Positions 10,922-21,964 of a DNA stretch of 64,000 nt are shown here, piece by piece. A program made the translations under genes and the position numbers. The DNA is from Orobanche coerulescens (lineage: Eukaryota > Streptophyta > Magnoliopsida > Lamiales > Orobanchaceae), in NCBI GenBank assembly GCA_033398695.1, contig CM065802.1:82074096-82138095 (forward strand). Direction: 5' to 3'. Each line of letters begins with the position of its first letter. Position 1 is the first letter of the stretch. Under the pieces are notes generated by a model. It worked only from the letters and a program-made list of their open reading frames with translations, ran no database searches and was not told where the DNA came from.

Positions 10922-11435
10922 TAGGGGTGTTCAAAAATATCCGATATCCGATGTCCGATCCGAAATATCCGAAAATCCGAAGTTCCGGATATCCAAAAAT
11001 TCGGATATCCGATAATTCGGATATCCGAAGTTCGTATATCCGGAACTTCGGATTCGGATATCGGATAGTAGTTTTCATAAAAATCGGATATTCGGATATC
11101 CGAAAAATCCGAAAAATCCTAAAATTTTTATTTTTTATATTTTAAATAATAAAAAAATATTCGGATATTCGGATATCCGATATCTATATCCGAAGTTTTT
11201 TTCGGATATTCGGATATCCGATATCCAAATTCGAATATTTTTTTCGAATATAAGGATATCCGAATAAAATATATATATTTTTCCGGATATTCGGATATCC
11301 GATATCCATATCCGAAATTTTGGATATCCGAAAACCGGATATCCGAAATTTCAGATACGGATATCGGATATCAAAATTTACTATCCGAATTTTCGGATAT
11401 CCGAAAGTCCGGATATCCGGTTTTGAACACCCCTA
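10922..11435. mobile_element. hAT-type MITE, 514 bp
   Basis: Terminal inverted repeats TAGGGGTGTTCAAAA and TTTTGAACACCCCTA bound the block. Perfect 8-bp GTTACAGA duplications flank it at 10914-10921 and 11436-11443. Eight-base duplications are the hAT signature. The interior is almost entirely overlapping variants of CGGATATCCGAA, itself a palindrome, so the whole unit can fold into many alternative hairpins. No transposase is encoded. It inserted across the boundary between LTR P and its primer site. Confidence 0.93.
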
Positions 11436-11446
11436 GTTACAGAATG

Positions 11447-11458
11447 TGGTATCGGAGC
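11447..11458 (+). promoter_or_regulatory. Primer binding site of element P
   Basis: TGGTATCGGAGC matches the primer sites of element A, the LARD and the chromovirus. The MITE now separates it from its LTR, which ends at 10919. Confidence 0.85.
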
Positions 11459-12390
11459 TTAGGTTGATAAAACCTAGGCTTCTGGGTATATACGGGTCTT
11501 ATGTCATGAAACCAGTCTGGGTCAAGATCAGTGGAAGTGGTTAGTATCGCTGAGCGGTTTCTGTTCTCGTCCGACCCGTGAAGGTAAGTCTCCTCTACTT
11601 GATGATATATAGTTTAAAGATATGCATTATCTTATCAATATGAACTTATGATCCTATCATGATAGTGCTAGGCTTCAGATAAACATTTTGGGGCCTCAGT
11701 TGGGCGCTGTTTTAATCGACATTTATGTATGCGAATAGTATGCAAGGAAATGGGGAGATTGCTTACGCCCATGATCAGAGTCGTAATCCCCTAGTTAGTT
11801 TTTTTCCAATAAACATGGGCCAACCTAATCACGATAACAATCAAAACCTAACCACTCACAATGGGTAAATAAATGGAAACAACCTTATTACACTTTGGCA
11901 ATTAACGCCCCATATGGTCCAAATAGATCAAGCCATGCAGCAAATAGAGTCGACAATGGCATTATAGACGATAGGTGCAAGGACCCACATGTGGCTCCAA
12001 AAAGTGAACAACTTATATTCGTCTATGTTTGGTGGTCCTTCCGCTACACCCAAATGGGAGTATTGACTGTCCGAGATGGAGAAAATGTTCGAGTGGGTTT
12101 GGCTTCCTAACGAAAGGAGAGTCACCATCGCCCAATATTTTCTTGCTAATGATGCTAGCAGACGATGGTGGACTATTAAACCTAATAATCACGAAGTAAC
12201 TTGGTAAGATTTTGAATGCCTCGTAAATCCAAGGCATTATCCTATGAAGGATATAGTGATTCCTCCAACATTGAAGAGACAGAGGCAGTGGCATTTGATG
12301 AAGCCGGATCCTCGTAATACGATAGGCGAAGAAGTTGAAAACCTCCCTAGTAGAAGTCCCAACGCTAAACCTAGATATTATAATTGAAGA
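11459..12390 (+). pseudogene. Leader and decayed gag of element P
   Basis: 11459-11890 is non-coding leader. From 12076 one frame reads MEKMFEWVWLP, then AQYFLANDASRRWW and TIKPNNHEVTW, the spacing and paired Trp typical of plant Ty3 gag (retrotransposon gag domain). The same region of the chromovirus gag (22330-22480) reads VPIMQYFLNKEAADWWEAV. A TAA follows EVTW, and the frame then continues to about 12390 with RHYPMKDIVIPP-like sequence. Upstream (11880-12070) a Gln/Asn-rich stretch may be the gag N-terminus in another frame. There is no zinc knuckle, protease or polymerase, so the element is truncated here. Confidence 0.6.
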
Positions 12391-13098
12391 TGCTCGAGTC
12401 ACGATTCGTAACGATTGTTGATAGCCACCGGTCACAAGTTGCACCTACGAACGGGACGGACGCAGAACGATGTACTGCAAAGTAGTTTCCAATCTCGTTC
12501 GAGCTTAGGCAAAGACCCTGAACAACCACTGAAGATCCGATTTGGCCCCATTAACCTCTGTTTCTCATTTTATTGCACAGTTATTATGTCCTCTTCCCAC
12601 CATGGGACCCTGTGTTTTCAATCTAGCTTCATTTCTAAATTCGATTTTTCCTTGCAATTTTGTTTCGCTAACCCCAATTCTGTCCCATATTTACGCTTAC
12701 TTGATTATGTGCCCTGCCTTGACATGACTTAGAGTAATACAACACAACCAACCCGTGATAAGATCATAGGTTATTGTTATCCACCCCAAGAGTTTGCAGG
12801 TTAATCGTCTAATATCAGGGTTTCACTCTTCAACCTTCTGAGGGCAAATCAAACGTAATAACAGGAAGAATCTTGTGATTGGGAGGCCGTAGAGCTGCAG
12901 CCATATGGGTATCTTCATGGAGAGCACCCACAACGTACGAGAACACCCATGTAAGGCAGATCAAGTTTACCTAGAGATCCGAATAAACTCTACATCCGTT
13001 AGATGCGAAATTATGATCACGACCTGACCATGCATCGCGACCGTTAATGGCCATGCCTAGAGGCTGTATCCTAACCAATAAGGTTCGAAGCGAGCCAT
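12391..13098. other. Unassigned segment between elements P and X
   Basis: About 700 bp with no recognised domain. Open frames of 60-105 residues exist, but their composition resembles no family. The words CCCCAAGAGTTTGCA (12784) also occur in LTR P (about 9066), so part of this may be rearranged sequence from element P. It ends at the outer edge of the X LTR. Confidence 0.4.
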
Positions 13099-14370
13099 TG
13101 TTAGCTACAGTATATAGTATAAACAACTTAGAAGAGGGGTTGAATAAGCTGTATCCTTTTTCGAAGTTTGTTTATGTAGCAGAAGTCTAAGTTTAAGTTA
13201 CTGCAAATACAACAACCGAATGGTCTCATGTTAGCTTGGTGCTTACAGGGTTTATAAGTTAAGTATATTAAAATCACACAGATAATAAGAAAACAGTAAA
13301 GACATACTGATTAAAATAGTTCGAGGTGAACTCCTATACGTCCACTGGTCCTCCACACAGGAGTAAATTCTTTATTAAATTCACGGCGTGCGCAACTGTA
13401 TGATTTTAACTAAACTCGTCATTGTATCGTTCACACCTATTGATACAACCGACAGTAGCTTTGGTCGTTCACACAGATTGGCTTGGGCTTCTTCGACTCG
13501 CTTCTTCTCATATAGATTGAAGCTTCGTCCTTAACGTTATTCATCCCACACAGGTCAGATATAGCTTAGCTAAGTCCACACATGGCTAAGTAACTCAACA
13601 GAAAGATTATGTTATCACGAATTCAAACAGCACTTGTAGGCTTGATGAGCTTTCACTGTAAATATGTTGTTCGTGTTGAGGACTTGTATATTTCTTCTCT
13701 TTAGATGTCGCTATATGCTTGAAGAAATATAATGCTCCTATAAGCTTGACGTTCAGATGTTGTTCGTGTGCAAATTATGTAAATCGTAGTGTGTGCGATA
13801 TCCTCTTATGTGGGGCAATTTATAACTTTGGAAATAGATCCATTATAAATGTAGCCGTTGACCGGTTGATGAGATTGAGATATCTCTGATTGGCGGCTTC
13901 AGAATGTTTTGAATTAAAGGCGATTCACATTTAATGCTTCAAACATTCTCTTTGACCTGCATTAAATGCTCTTCTATCTGTAGCCTTTTCGGTTGCATTG
14001 AATACTGTCCTATAAACATTAAATGCTATTTTAACCGTGAATAATTTATGAATAAAGAATATTTGATTCACAATGGTTTAAAGTTTCTTCACTCCTGTTA
14101 AATTTGTGTTTCACTTTTCTTAAGTAAAACACCTACAGCATTATTTGTTGTAGCCAACGTCTTGTATTGTTGTATGTTGAAGGCTTAGCTGTAACCTTTG
14201 ACTCTTGGCTTGCTGTATGATCTTGCCCTGTATGGACAGGCTGTACGGACAGGATGTATGTAGCATATATCATTTATCCTAACAACGTCCTTACTTAGCT
14301 GATATTCTGACTTGATGATTCTTGGCCGTTTCAAGCATTTATCAAAACATCAGGAGGATTTTCCCCAATA
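13099..14370 (-). mobile_element. 3' LTR of Copia-like element X (minus-strand copy)
   Basis: On the minus strand the LTR begins TATTGGGGAA (ancestral TG lost) and ends GTAGCTAACA, about 1272 bp. Its first 250 bp align with the LTR start of the plus-strand X copy at 62000-62258, including the CATACAG words, the GTGTTTTACTTA(A/G)GAAAAGT block and TAAACCATTG. A minus-strand polypurine tract (plus-strand ATTTCCCCCTTTTTG, 14371-14385) abuts its start. The boundary at 13099 is set by the TGTTAG end and is less sure. Confidence 0.75.
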
Positions 14371-14385
14371 ATTTCCCCCTTTTTG
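14371..14385 (-). promoter_or_regulatory. Polypurine tract of element X (minus-strand copy)
   Basis: Read on the minus strand this is CAAAAAGGGGGAAAT directly before the LTR. It is the usual primer for plus-strand DNA synthesis. The plus-strand X copy has CAAAAATGGGGAAAT at 61985-61999. Confidence 0.75.
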
Positions 14386-14924
14386 ATAATACCAAAAATT
14401 CTAATAAAGAGAGGCTGACTTCAAGTCTCTGTTGAATGATCTGTTCTTCGAGACTTAGACTAAAAATTTAAACTGCTCGTAGGCAAGTTCTAAAATTATA
14501 AATCCTACAGGACTAAGGGTATTACAACTTAAATTATGATTGGCTCATAGGCACAATCTTACAGATAGTAATCCTATTTGAATACAACTTAATCTATGAA
14601 CTGTTCGCAGACAAGTTCTTATAGCTTGAGACTTATCAAGGTTTTATACTTAGTAAAAACATTTCAATCTAAATCGTAATCAAATAAGTAACAATATTAT
14701 CACGAGCTGTAATTTTTTGAGGTAAAAGGTATTTTTATTGATAATTGGGTTATAGTGCTGTTGGAATTGAAAAATTACATCGAAGAGCATACATGAAAAA
14801 TTACGTTCAACTTGTTGGGCTTCGGTCCAACATTCTTCCTGAATAGGCTTAAAAATGCGCGAGGTGCGTCTTGCGATTCGACCCATGAGATTTGTATAAG
14901 GAAGTGGTTAAATGAATTGATTTG

Positions 14925-15053
14925 GACTACTTATACCAACAAGGTGCATCTTCTTTTCTAGTAGCCATCTCATAGAAACTCCAAAGTTGAGCGTGGTTGG
15001 CCTGGAGTAGTTATGGGATGGGTGACCCCCTGAGAAGTTTTTCAGGGTGCACG
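14925..15053 (+). ncRNA. 5S rRNA-like domain in Cassandra left LTR
   Basis: The order TTATACCAACA, GCCATCTCATAGAAACTCC, AAGTTGAGCGTGGTTGG, GAGTAGTTATGGGATGGGTG, CCTGAGAAG follows plant 5S rRNA (CATACCAGCA, CCCATCAGAACTCC, AGTTAAGCGTGCTTGG, GAGTAGTACTAGGATGGGTG, CCTGGGAAG). Several substitutions and a lengthened loop show it is a retrotransposon domain, not a ribosomal gene. The internal RNA polymerase III promoter region is largely kept. Confidence 0.88.
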
Positions 15054-15503
15054 TGAGTGAGGACAAAGCGCGCTAAAAGAGAATTGTATTGGTATAGTGA
15101 GGATAATCTTCATCATTCTGGGGACCACCAATTGTTATCGAAGCAGGTCAAGAGTGTGGATTCCCTCATAGTATCTTACAATGCAGGCTATCAGAGTGTT
15201 GGAACTGAGAGGCGGGCATGCAGTAGATGTTGTCACTTGGCCGGAACTGAGATGCTGGCGCAGTATATACTGATGTCAATTGTTGGAGGACTGTGAATGA
15301 ATCCAGTCACTAGAGGTTGTGTGATCAAATCTAGTTCGCGGAGATTTCCAGACATTGGGGCTGAGATACTGACAGGTACTGGGAGGGGGATTGTTGGGTT
15401 TCGGTCCAGCATCCTACCAACATAGGCTTAAAACTATGCGAGGCATGGCTTGCAATTCGACCGGTGAGATCTATACTAGGAAGTGGTTAAAAGAATTGAT
15501 TTG

Positions 15504-15630
15504 GATTACTCATACCAACAAGATTCATCTTTTTTCTAGTAGCCATCTCATAGAAACTCCAAACTTAAGCGTGCTTGGCCTACAGTAGTTATGGGATGGG
15601 TGATCCCCTGGGAAGTTTCTCAGGATCCAC
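15504..15630 (+). ncRNA. 5S rRNA-like domain in Cassandra right LTR
   Basis: This is the same domain as in the left LTR but closer to 5S rRNA. It keeps TTAAGCGTGCTTGG exactly, where the left copy has TTGAGCGTGGTTGG. The GGATGGGTGAtCCCCTGGGAAG part is also well preserved. Confidence 0.9.
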
Positions 15631-15799
15631 GTGAGTGAGGATAAATCGCGCTAGAAAAGACTCATGTTGGTACAGTGAGGATAATCTTCATCATTCTGGG
15701 GACCAACGCATCTAATCAGAAGTTATGCCCTATAGTACTGATGCTTCTAAGACTTCTGAGAGGGGTCATGCTCGGTTCCCTTCCACTATTTGACTAGAG

Positions 15800-18040
15800 A
15801 GTCTATGCCTCAGTCATTGTAGATCTTTCTTCCTTCCGAGGAGAAATCATATGAGAGAATCCTGTCTTCTCGGTGAGTTAGAAGATCACCCTTCTGAACC
15901 TTAGATTTTAGCTTGATTTGCAGAGGGAGCTTTCCTTCCGCTAGGAGCCTTGAGAACCCCTTGGCAGCGTCTTCCAACGTCTTGAAGTGATTGAACATGG
16001 TTGATTCCCTGATGAGAGTGAAAAAATATCTCATCAGTTCATTGTACTTTCATGCCTTCATGTCTTCAGCTGATGGTTGTCTGTCTGTTGGGAGTTGGGT
16101 CTCAGTGGGCTTTTGCATATTGTTCTTCCAGAGAAAGTTGGGATCTTGGAACTCGGTATGATAATTAGTTACCCTATATTCTCTAGCTCCTTGACCTAGC
16201 CCAGGTCCAGCCACTCTTTCGATTGAAGTGGCAATACTGTCATCCAGGATGGCCTCCACCTCCTTCTTTTTCCATCCTCCACCTCCTTCCAATCTCTCTA
16301 GCCTCTTCCCCCTTTTTGGTGTTATCGAGCTCAGAGACCTTACCGTGAATATCCCGAAGAATATCCATGTATTCAGCATGTTTGTCTTTTAGATCTTTGA
16401 AGGAGTCCATTAGATTCGCAACCATTGCAGTAAGGTCATCAATTTTCTGATCATGAACAATGAGTTTCGATCTAGTGAGCTCGAGGACGACGACTGTTTT
16501 GGCTTCTGCCGCAGTTTCTCTTGCTCTTGCTTCAGGATTCGCTCCTGATGCTATTTGAGGGCTTGCCATAAGGCGTTTGGCATGAGGTGAAATGACTCTT
16601 CGACATCTTGCACGGCCCTTTGAAGCTTCAAGAGTACATCTTGAGCGGTCTCGTGCATCTAGTCGAGCTCCTTGCCGACATCATACAGGGCTTTGACAAC
16701 GTCTTGTAACAATACATTTTGACGACTGATTTGCTGAAGTTGCTCGATCCTGGATTTAGTGCAGGGAGAGTGGGGGTGAGCGATTTTGGAGTCAGATGGC
16801 TCTCCAAGCTATTTGAGAACGACATTATGATGTGGCCTCTAGGTTTCATCGTCAGCCTGGAAATCTTCTTCTGATCCGAATGGGGATCCTATAGGGATAG
16901 GAGTAGATACCTGTTGAGGAGCGTGAAACTTGGATGGTTCTGCTATTGGTGTTGTTTGGAAAATAGAGGGGACTGATTCCTCCCATCTCTTATCAGTTTC
17001 TATAGCTTGGAGTATAGGAGGGACTAATTCCTCCTGCTAGCTCTCAGCTTCTACCTGTTCCTTAGAAGGGACTGAATCTTTCTATTGGATGGCGCGGGAT
17101 CCATCTTCTCCAGTGGAGGGACTGATTCCTCTTGTGCGGGAGATGATGGTTTAGGTACATTAGAAGCCCCTTGGACATCAGTGGCCTTAGACTGGGCAAA
17201 TACTTTCTCGCGATCATCCTCGCGGCTCATCCTCAGACCTGTTTGAAGGTCATCATCATCTCTATCTGAATCGGGAGCTGAGTGATGGTTGGGGCTCCGA
17301 GTCTTGTCATTGGACTAAGACTTACCTTTCAGTTGTCCTTTTACCTTCTCCACAAAGTAGGATGTGACCAGCTCATGGAAAAAGGGATCATCCTATCTGA
17401 TCAGGCCCTCGACGTTCTGGGTGTCCATGACTTACAGAACAAATAGTTCTTTGTCCTTCCAGTCTTTCCAGTTATACAGAGAGTTGTTTGGGGAAACCCT
17501 ATATGCTTTCCATATCTTGAAGCGTTCAAATGCTTCGTCTATTTGGACTTGGAGGAGTGTTTGACTGATTTCCATGGGAGAGGGACTCCGAATATTAGAG
17601 GGTTCTATTATCCCGTTGAGATCCTCTATAGGTATGAGATCCTATTGAGGAGAGGGATCCCTAACAGGGTGGGATTCTCTGTTGGGAGAGGGACTCCTTA
17701 CAAGGGTAGGGGCCCTGTTAGGAGTGGTTACTGTCGGCTCCGAAGGGGCAGCCAATTATCCGTTTTCTTCCAACTTTACAAACAATTGATCATCCATCAT
17801 ATCCATCACAGGCTCAGGAACTTGTGTGATAGCAGCGAATATTTCTTCCACAGGGGTTGCGCCTTGTGGGTCAACTACTGCTGCAGTAGGTGGAACTACC
17901 TCAGTGGCCGCTGTAGCCACTGGAGGTGCTGTAGGAACAGCTTCCTACTTCGAATACTTCTTAGGATTCATCTTCTTCTTCTCGATAGTTGTAGGGGAGA
18001 TGTTGTAGGGAACAGGTCATCAATTGCTGTAAATATTGAA
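15800..18040 (-). pseudogene. ORF3-like protein remnant of element X (minus copy)
   Basis: On the minus strand, open frames read a Pro/Ser-rich N-terminal part with repeated EESVP-like units (about 17800-16850, seen on the plus strand as GGACTGATTCCTCC words). They continue with an Ala/Glu coiled segment (16569-16240: EARARETAAEAKTVV, QKIDDLTAMVANL, YMDILRDIHGKV), then EAILDDSIATSIERVAGPGLG and an RDIP-like basic region (16034-15810: FFTLIRESTMFNHFKTLEDA, GDLLTHREDRIL). The plus copy at 30081-34580 has the same order. This is the extra ORF after pol in SIRE-type Copia elements, sometimes called env-like. Function is unknown, and I see no signal peptide or fusion motif. Frameshifts and stops break it. 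Confidence 0.6.
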
Positions 18041-18078
18041 TGTTGTATGTAACTATTAAGGGGAAACACTGTACTTTC

Positions 18079-19574
18079 ATGGAGAGAGGTAGAGTAATTT
18101 CATATGCATCCCGACAATTGAAACCATATGTAATAAATTACCCTACACATGATTTAGAGTTATCGGCGGTGGTTTTCGCGCTAAAGATTTGGAGGCACTA
18201 CCTTTATGGCTCTTCGTGTAAAATTTACACGGATAACAAAAGCTTAAAATATATATTTAGCCAGAAGGAGCTAAATATGAGCCAACGTCGATGGTTAGAG
18301 ATGATTAAGGATTACGATCTTAAGATATTATATCATCCAGGAAAAGCTAATGTGGTAGTAGACGCATTGAGTCGGAAACCCGTAGCCCTCCAAATGCTGA
18401 GTATGCTTACATCTCAACGCGAGATCCGTCAAGACATAATTAGGCAAGATATAGAGATTTGGCTTCAGAAAGTTCAAGGCCAATTATGTACTTTGGAAAT
18501 CACGTCGTCTTTGGTCAATGAAATCAAGTCGAAGCAATTTAAGGATCCGTTACTAGTCCAGCTAAGAAAGGATGTGATGAGAGGAAAAACTCCCGGATTT
18601 ATGATTCAGAACGATGGTCTTAAGATTTAGAGGTAAACTTTGTATACCTGCAGACGTCGAGCTTAAGCAGACCATATTGAGGGAAGCGCACACGAGACTC
18701 CCAAGAGCATTATTTCCGATCGAGATGGTAGATTTGTGTCGCACTTCTGGCAATCCGTTCACCGAGCTTTAGGGACAGAATTGAGGCTCAGTACATCGTA
18801 CCATCCTTAGACTGATGGGCAGTCTGAACGGAAAATTCAGACCCTTGAGGACATGCTGCGAGCATGTGCCTTAAGTTTAAAACATGACTGGGAATCGCAC
18901 ATGCCACTAATCGAATTTGCCTACAATAATAGGTGGCATGCGTCGATTAAGATGGCACCGTTTGAGGCACTATATGGATGGAAATGTAAGTCACCATTGT
19001 GTTGTGATGATTCCTTTGAACTGATTGGGATGGAGCCGAATATGTTAGTGGAGACCCGGGAAAGATTTCTTTGATTCGCGATAGGCTTTTGGCGGCCCAT
19101 AGCCGACATAAGTCATATGCCGATAATCGATGTCGACCGTTAGAGTTTGAAGTCAGCGATCATGTGTTGATAAAAGTATTGCCAACCCATGGAGTTTATC
19201 GCTTTGGGAAGAGAGGTAAACTCAGTCCGAGATATGTTGGGCCATTCGAGATTATAGAATGAATTGGTGAACTTGCTTACCGCGTGGGCCTTCCGCCTTC
19301 ACTAAGTCATGTGCATAATGTATTTCATGTTTCCTAGTTGAGGAAATACGTACCAGACCCTAAGCATATCATTAATTTCGGAGAGATTGAATTGAATTCC
19401 AATATCACCTTTGAGGAAAAACCAATCCAGATTTTCGAGCATCGAGTAAAACAACTTAAGCGTAAAGTTATCCCTTTAGTCAAAGTACAATGGTCGAGAC
19501 ATGGATCAAAAGAAGCCACGTGGGATACAGAAGAGCATAGGAAGTCTAGATACCCCGAGTTATTCACTTTGTAA
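18079..19574 (+). pseudogene. Truncated chromovirus pol (RNase H to chromodomain), left copy
   Basis: From 18079 (RGRVISY) this copy aligns nearly base for base with 24783-26623 of the complete internal region. It covers the end of RNase H ([27 protein letters not shown]), the [15 protein letters not shown] linker, the integrase core end (YHP*TDGQSE) and the C-terminal KVQWSRHGSKEATW segment. A 350-bp block is missing at about 18691 (equivalent to about 25395-25743), between short ACAC words, so the integrase zinc finger and first catalytic Asp are gone. Stops interrupt it at 18628, 18808 (TAG), 19072, 19260 and 19335. The left end fuses to element X. It shares the LTR at 19610 with the complete copy. 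Confidence 0.9.
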
Positions 19575-19591
19575 GTTTCGGGACGAAACTT
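19573..19591 (+). promoter_or_regulatory. Conserved stem-loop after pol (truncated copy)
   Basis: AAGTTTCGGGACGAAACTT is an 8-bp stem with a 3-base loop overlapping the pol stop codon. It is followed by the polypurine tract AGGTGGAGAGAA (19598-19609). The identical hairpin is at 26622-26640, and a variant is in the LARD at 55064-55083. Confidence 0.85.
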
Positions 19592-19801
19592 ATTCTTAGG
19601 TGGAGAGAATGTAATAATCGTACCTTTTAATGGTTATAATTATAAATTCATAAACTTTATGGTTTGGTTTGTAATATTTCGAATATTGGAATCATGCGTT
19701 TGATTTGAGATTGGGCCTGTATGTTGTGTTTCTTGTTAGTATTCCGCTAATATTCGTTGTCGGTGTGTCGTACTGTTTGTATCGCTACCGCAACCTAAGG
19801 C

Positions 19802-20388
19802 TAACGTGCGCTAAATTATCCGAGTAACGTATGCAATGGAGGTCGTAGGATAGCGCACGCTACCGCTGGAAGGATAGCGCATGCTAACCGGCAGCATGGG
19901 ACAGTCCAGAGGGCACTGGACTGGGACAAGGATTGAGCTAGCGCACGATAAGGAAACTTAGTAGCGCGCGCTAGGGGAACAGGTAGCGCACGCCACTGTC
20001 GGGTGATAACGCGCTCTAAGCGGCTCGGACAGTAAGGACAGTGAGGTCTGGACTTTGGCCAGACCAACAGGTAACGTGTGCTAAGATGGTCGTTGTGTGC
20101 GCTAACTCGTCGGTCGTAGCGCACGCTAGTTGGTCGTAGCGCACGCTACCAGGATAGACAGAAGGGTTTCTGAACAGGGCAGAAAGGTTCTGGACATGGA
20201 TTGGACACCAGGTAGCGCACACTAAGGCGTCAGCTGCGCGCGCTAACGTGGCGATACAGCGCACGCTAACTCGATTGAGTAGCGCACGCTGTCGGATGTA
20301 GTGCCCACCAGCTCGGTTGGGCAGAAGGGTCTGGGCTGCAGGCCTAGGCCGATAGCGCACGCTATTCGGTAAGCGTTAGCGTGCGCTA
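19802..20388 (+). repeat. Inverted-repeat array in left chromovirus LTR
   Basis: About eighteen sites in 590 bp are built on TAGCGCACGCTA, with exact copies near 19854, 20116, 20135 and 20352 and variants with one or two changes elsewhere. Half-sites TAGCG and CGCTA flank a 2-bp centre, almost always CA in the sense direction. The last site (20377-20388, TAGCGTGCGCTA) is inverted and lies 9 bp from the TATA box. Confidence 0.92.
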
Positions 20389-20397
20389 GGACGCACT

Positions 20398-20407
20398 TAT
20401 ATAAATA
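20398..20407 (+). promoter_or_regulatory. TATA box of left chromovirus LTR
   Basis: TATATAAATA follows the inverted-repeat array and precedes a CT-rich stretch ending in TTCTTCTCC, a plausible start region. The same box is at 27447-27456 in the right LTR. Confidence 0.7.
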
Positions 20408-21727
20408 CTTGTGTTGCGGTCAACACTTGTCATTTTTACCATCTTCTTTCTTCTTCTCCGGGTTTCTAGACATCTCAAGAGCTGTGTAGGCGAGGTTTTC
20501 GATGGAGCACGGTTGAAACTCAGATCTTTCCAACTTCAAGTGAAGATCTATCAATCCTATATCATCTTCACCAAGGAATCGAGGTAATCCTTCCGTAGAA
20601 CCCTAACTTTGGGGAAGTTTGGGGGTTTTGGGGATCCCTTTATCCAACTGTTTTAGCTCCAAATTTATGATGGATTATAGATGGAAATAGTTGCATAAGT
20701 ATGATTTCATGATTTCCTCAAGGTTTTATGGATTGATTCCAAATCTTCTTTTGTAAATCGAACAAAACTCGTTATGCCCTCGTAGTGCTCGATGAAATGG
20801 TCCTAAGGGTAGAACTTAGGATAGATCTTAGTGTTTCCAACAAATTGTAAATGATTGAGCCTCGATGTTTGTTAGGAGCGAGATTTGTAAGATAGTTCGG
20901 ACCGTAGACTTGTTCGATGTTGTTCCCTTGAGAGTAAGAAAGTCCAGGCAAGTACTTTATTGCATTAGTTTATGGCATGCATTTCTGTGATGGTTTAGTT
21001 ATTGATGAGAGTTGAAAGGTTGTTCTCGGGTACTCGCACTCGGGGATTGACTCGACGGGGTCACACGGGGACTTGGTGGCTTAGAGGCTGGACCGGGTCA
21101 CGAGAGATACTTTGAGTGGACATCCTCACCTGGGGTTGCTCGACGGGGCACACAGAGACTTGGTGGCTTGAGGGCCGGACCGGGTCGCGAGGATCGTCGG
21201 AGTGTTTTTACTGATGATCGATATTGATATTCCGGAATATCGCGAATTGAACTGTTTTGGATTTTGAAATAATTTGGAAATGCCTGTGGATTAAAATATT
21301 GTAATACTGTACTTGCACTAGCGGTTGTGGCTAACCTCTCGTTGGGGTGGAATGTTTTGTACATTTCAGGTAATCTCGAGGGACAGGAGCCCACATGTGG
21401 TGCACATGGAGTTGACAAGCGCATTGGATGTTAGAGAGCTCGTATCAGTCGTATTTGTGATGTTTGAGTCGGTTTTATATACTATGTTATTATTGGGTTT
21501 GAGTTGTACTTTGTCGTGTAATGTTTGCGTTCAGTGATTGATGTTGAACTATACTATTTTGGCTGCGGCCGAGGCCTAACTCGTGTTTTGTATCTTGTGT
21601 TGGACTATTATGTCGTGGTTATTATGTAATTGATTATGGATTAATCCTGTGTGTCGTCAGCCTGGCGGGACCTTTGTGTGTCCTGCGGCGTGTAATAACC
21701 CAAAGTGAAATTGGGGTGTTACATTTA

Positions 21728-21739
21728 TGGTATCGGAGC
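21728..21739 (+). promoter_or_regulatory. Primer binding site of the chromovirus
   Basis: TGGTATCGGAGC lies 4 bp inside the left LTR end. It is complementary to the 3' end of initiator Met-tRNA with one mismatch from the usual plant site. Confidence 0.9.
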
Positions 21740-21964
21740 CTAAGATTCCAGGAATACCTAGGCCTTTGGTTATTTGGGTTGTCAAGTCGTAAGAGTCATA
21801 TAAACTGATCGAGCTCAACACCGTGTGTTTCTGTCGAGCCGTGTGACCCGTGGTGGTAAGACTCCTTGAACTCTCTTTGTGCCTTGTCGCTTTCATAATA
21901 GAAAAGATTTGAATTCCTTGGATTGTGAACTGTCCTGATAATTTCAATCCTTTTATATCTCAGT

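Larger units (their letters stand above)
14813..15708 (+). mobile_element. Cassandra TRIM retrotransposon with 5S rRNA domains
   Basis: Cassandra is a small non-autonomous plant LTR retrotransposon whose LTRs contain a 5S-rRNA-like domain. Here two direct repeats, 14813-15130 (318 bp) and 15392-15708 (317 bp), both begin TGTTGGG(C/T)TTCGGTCCA and end CATTCTGGGGACCA plus two bases. The internal part (15131-15391) has a degraded primer site (TTGTTATCGAAGC) and a polypurine tract ACTGGGAGGGGGA just before the second LTR. Flanks CAACT (14808-14812) and CATCT (15709-15713) look like a target duplication with one change. It is inserted in minus-strand element X. It encodes nothing. Confidence 0.9.
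14386..18078 (-). mobile_element. 3' internal part of element X (minus-strand copy)
   Basis: This is the 3' half of element X, containing the ORF3 remnant (15800-18040) and the untranslated part (14386-14812), with the Cassandra element at 14813-15708. 14400-14700 matches 61720-61950 of the plus copy in opposite orientation (repeated CTTGCxxxGAGCAGTT and AAGATTGTGCC words). No gag or pol of this copy exists in the window. At 18079 it is joined abruptly to chromovirus pol sequence. Confidence 0.7.
19610..21723 (+). mobile_element. Chromovirus (Tekay/Del-like) LTR, left
   Basis: A 2114-bp LTR from TGTAATAATCG to GGGGTGTTACA, nearly identical to 26659-28776. In order it has an inverted-repeat array (19802-20388), TATA box TTATATAAATA (20398-20407), a leader-like pyrimidine-rich stretch (20430-20460) and two copies of a GACGGGG repeat (about 21050-21190). 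It is both the 3' LTR of the truncated upstream copy and the 5' LTR of the complete copy. The low divergence between the LTRs points to a fairly recent insertion. That conclusion assumes they arose together. Confidence 0.93.

Noticed and set aside
10922..11435. Satellite or simple tandem repeat
   Set aside because: Terminal inverted repeats and an exact 8-bp target duplication show it is a transposed unit, although the inside is repetitive.
14925..15630. Two genuine 5S rRNA genes
   Set aside because: Each is embedded in a direct repeat with LTR ends, a polypurine tract and an expanded loop. The arrangement is Cassandra, not a 5S array.
17543..18052. Plus-strand open frame of 169 residues
   Set aside because: It is the reverse of the element X ORF3 variable region and has no family resemblance. 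The same sequence on the minus strand matches the plus X copy.
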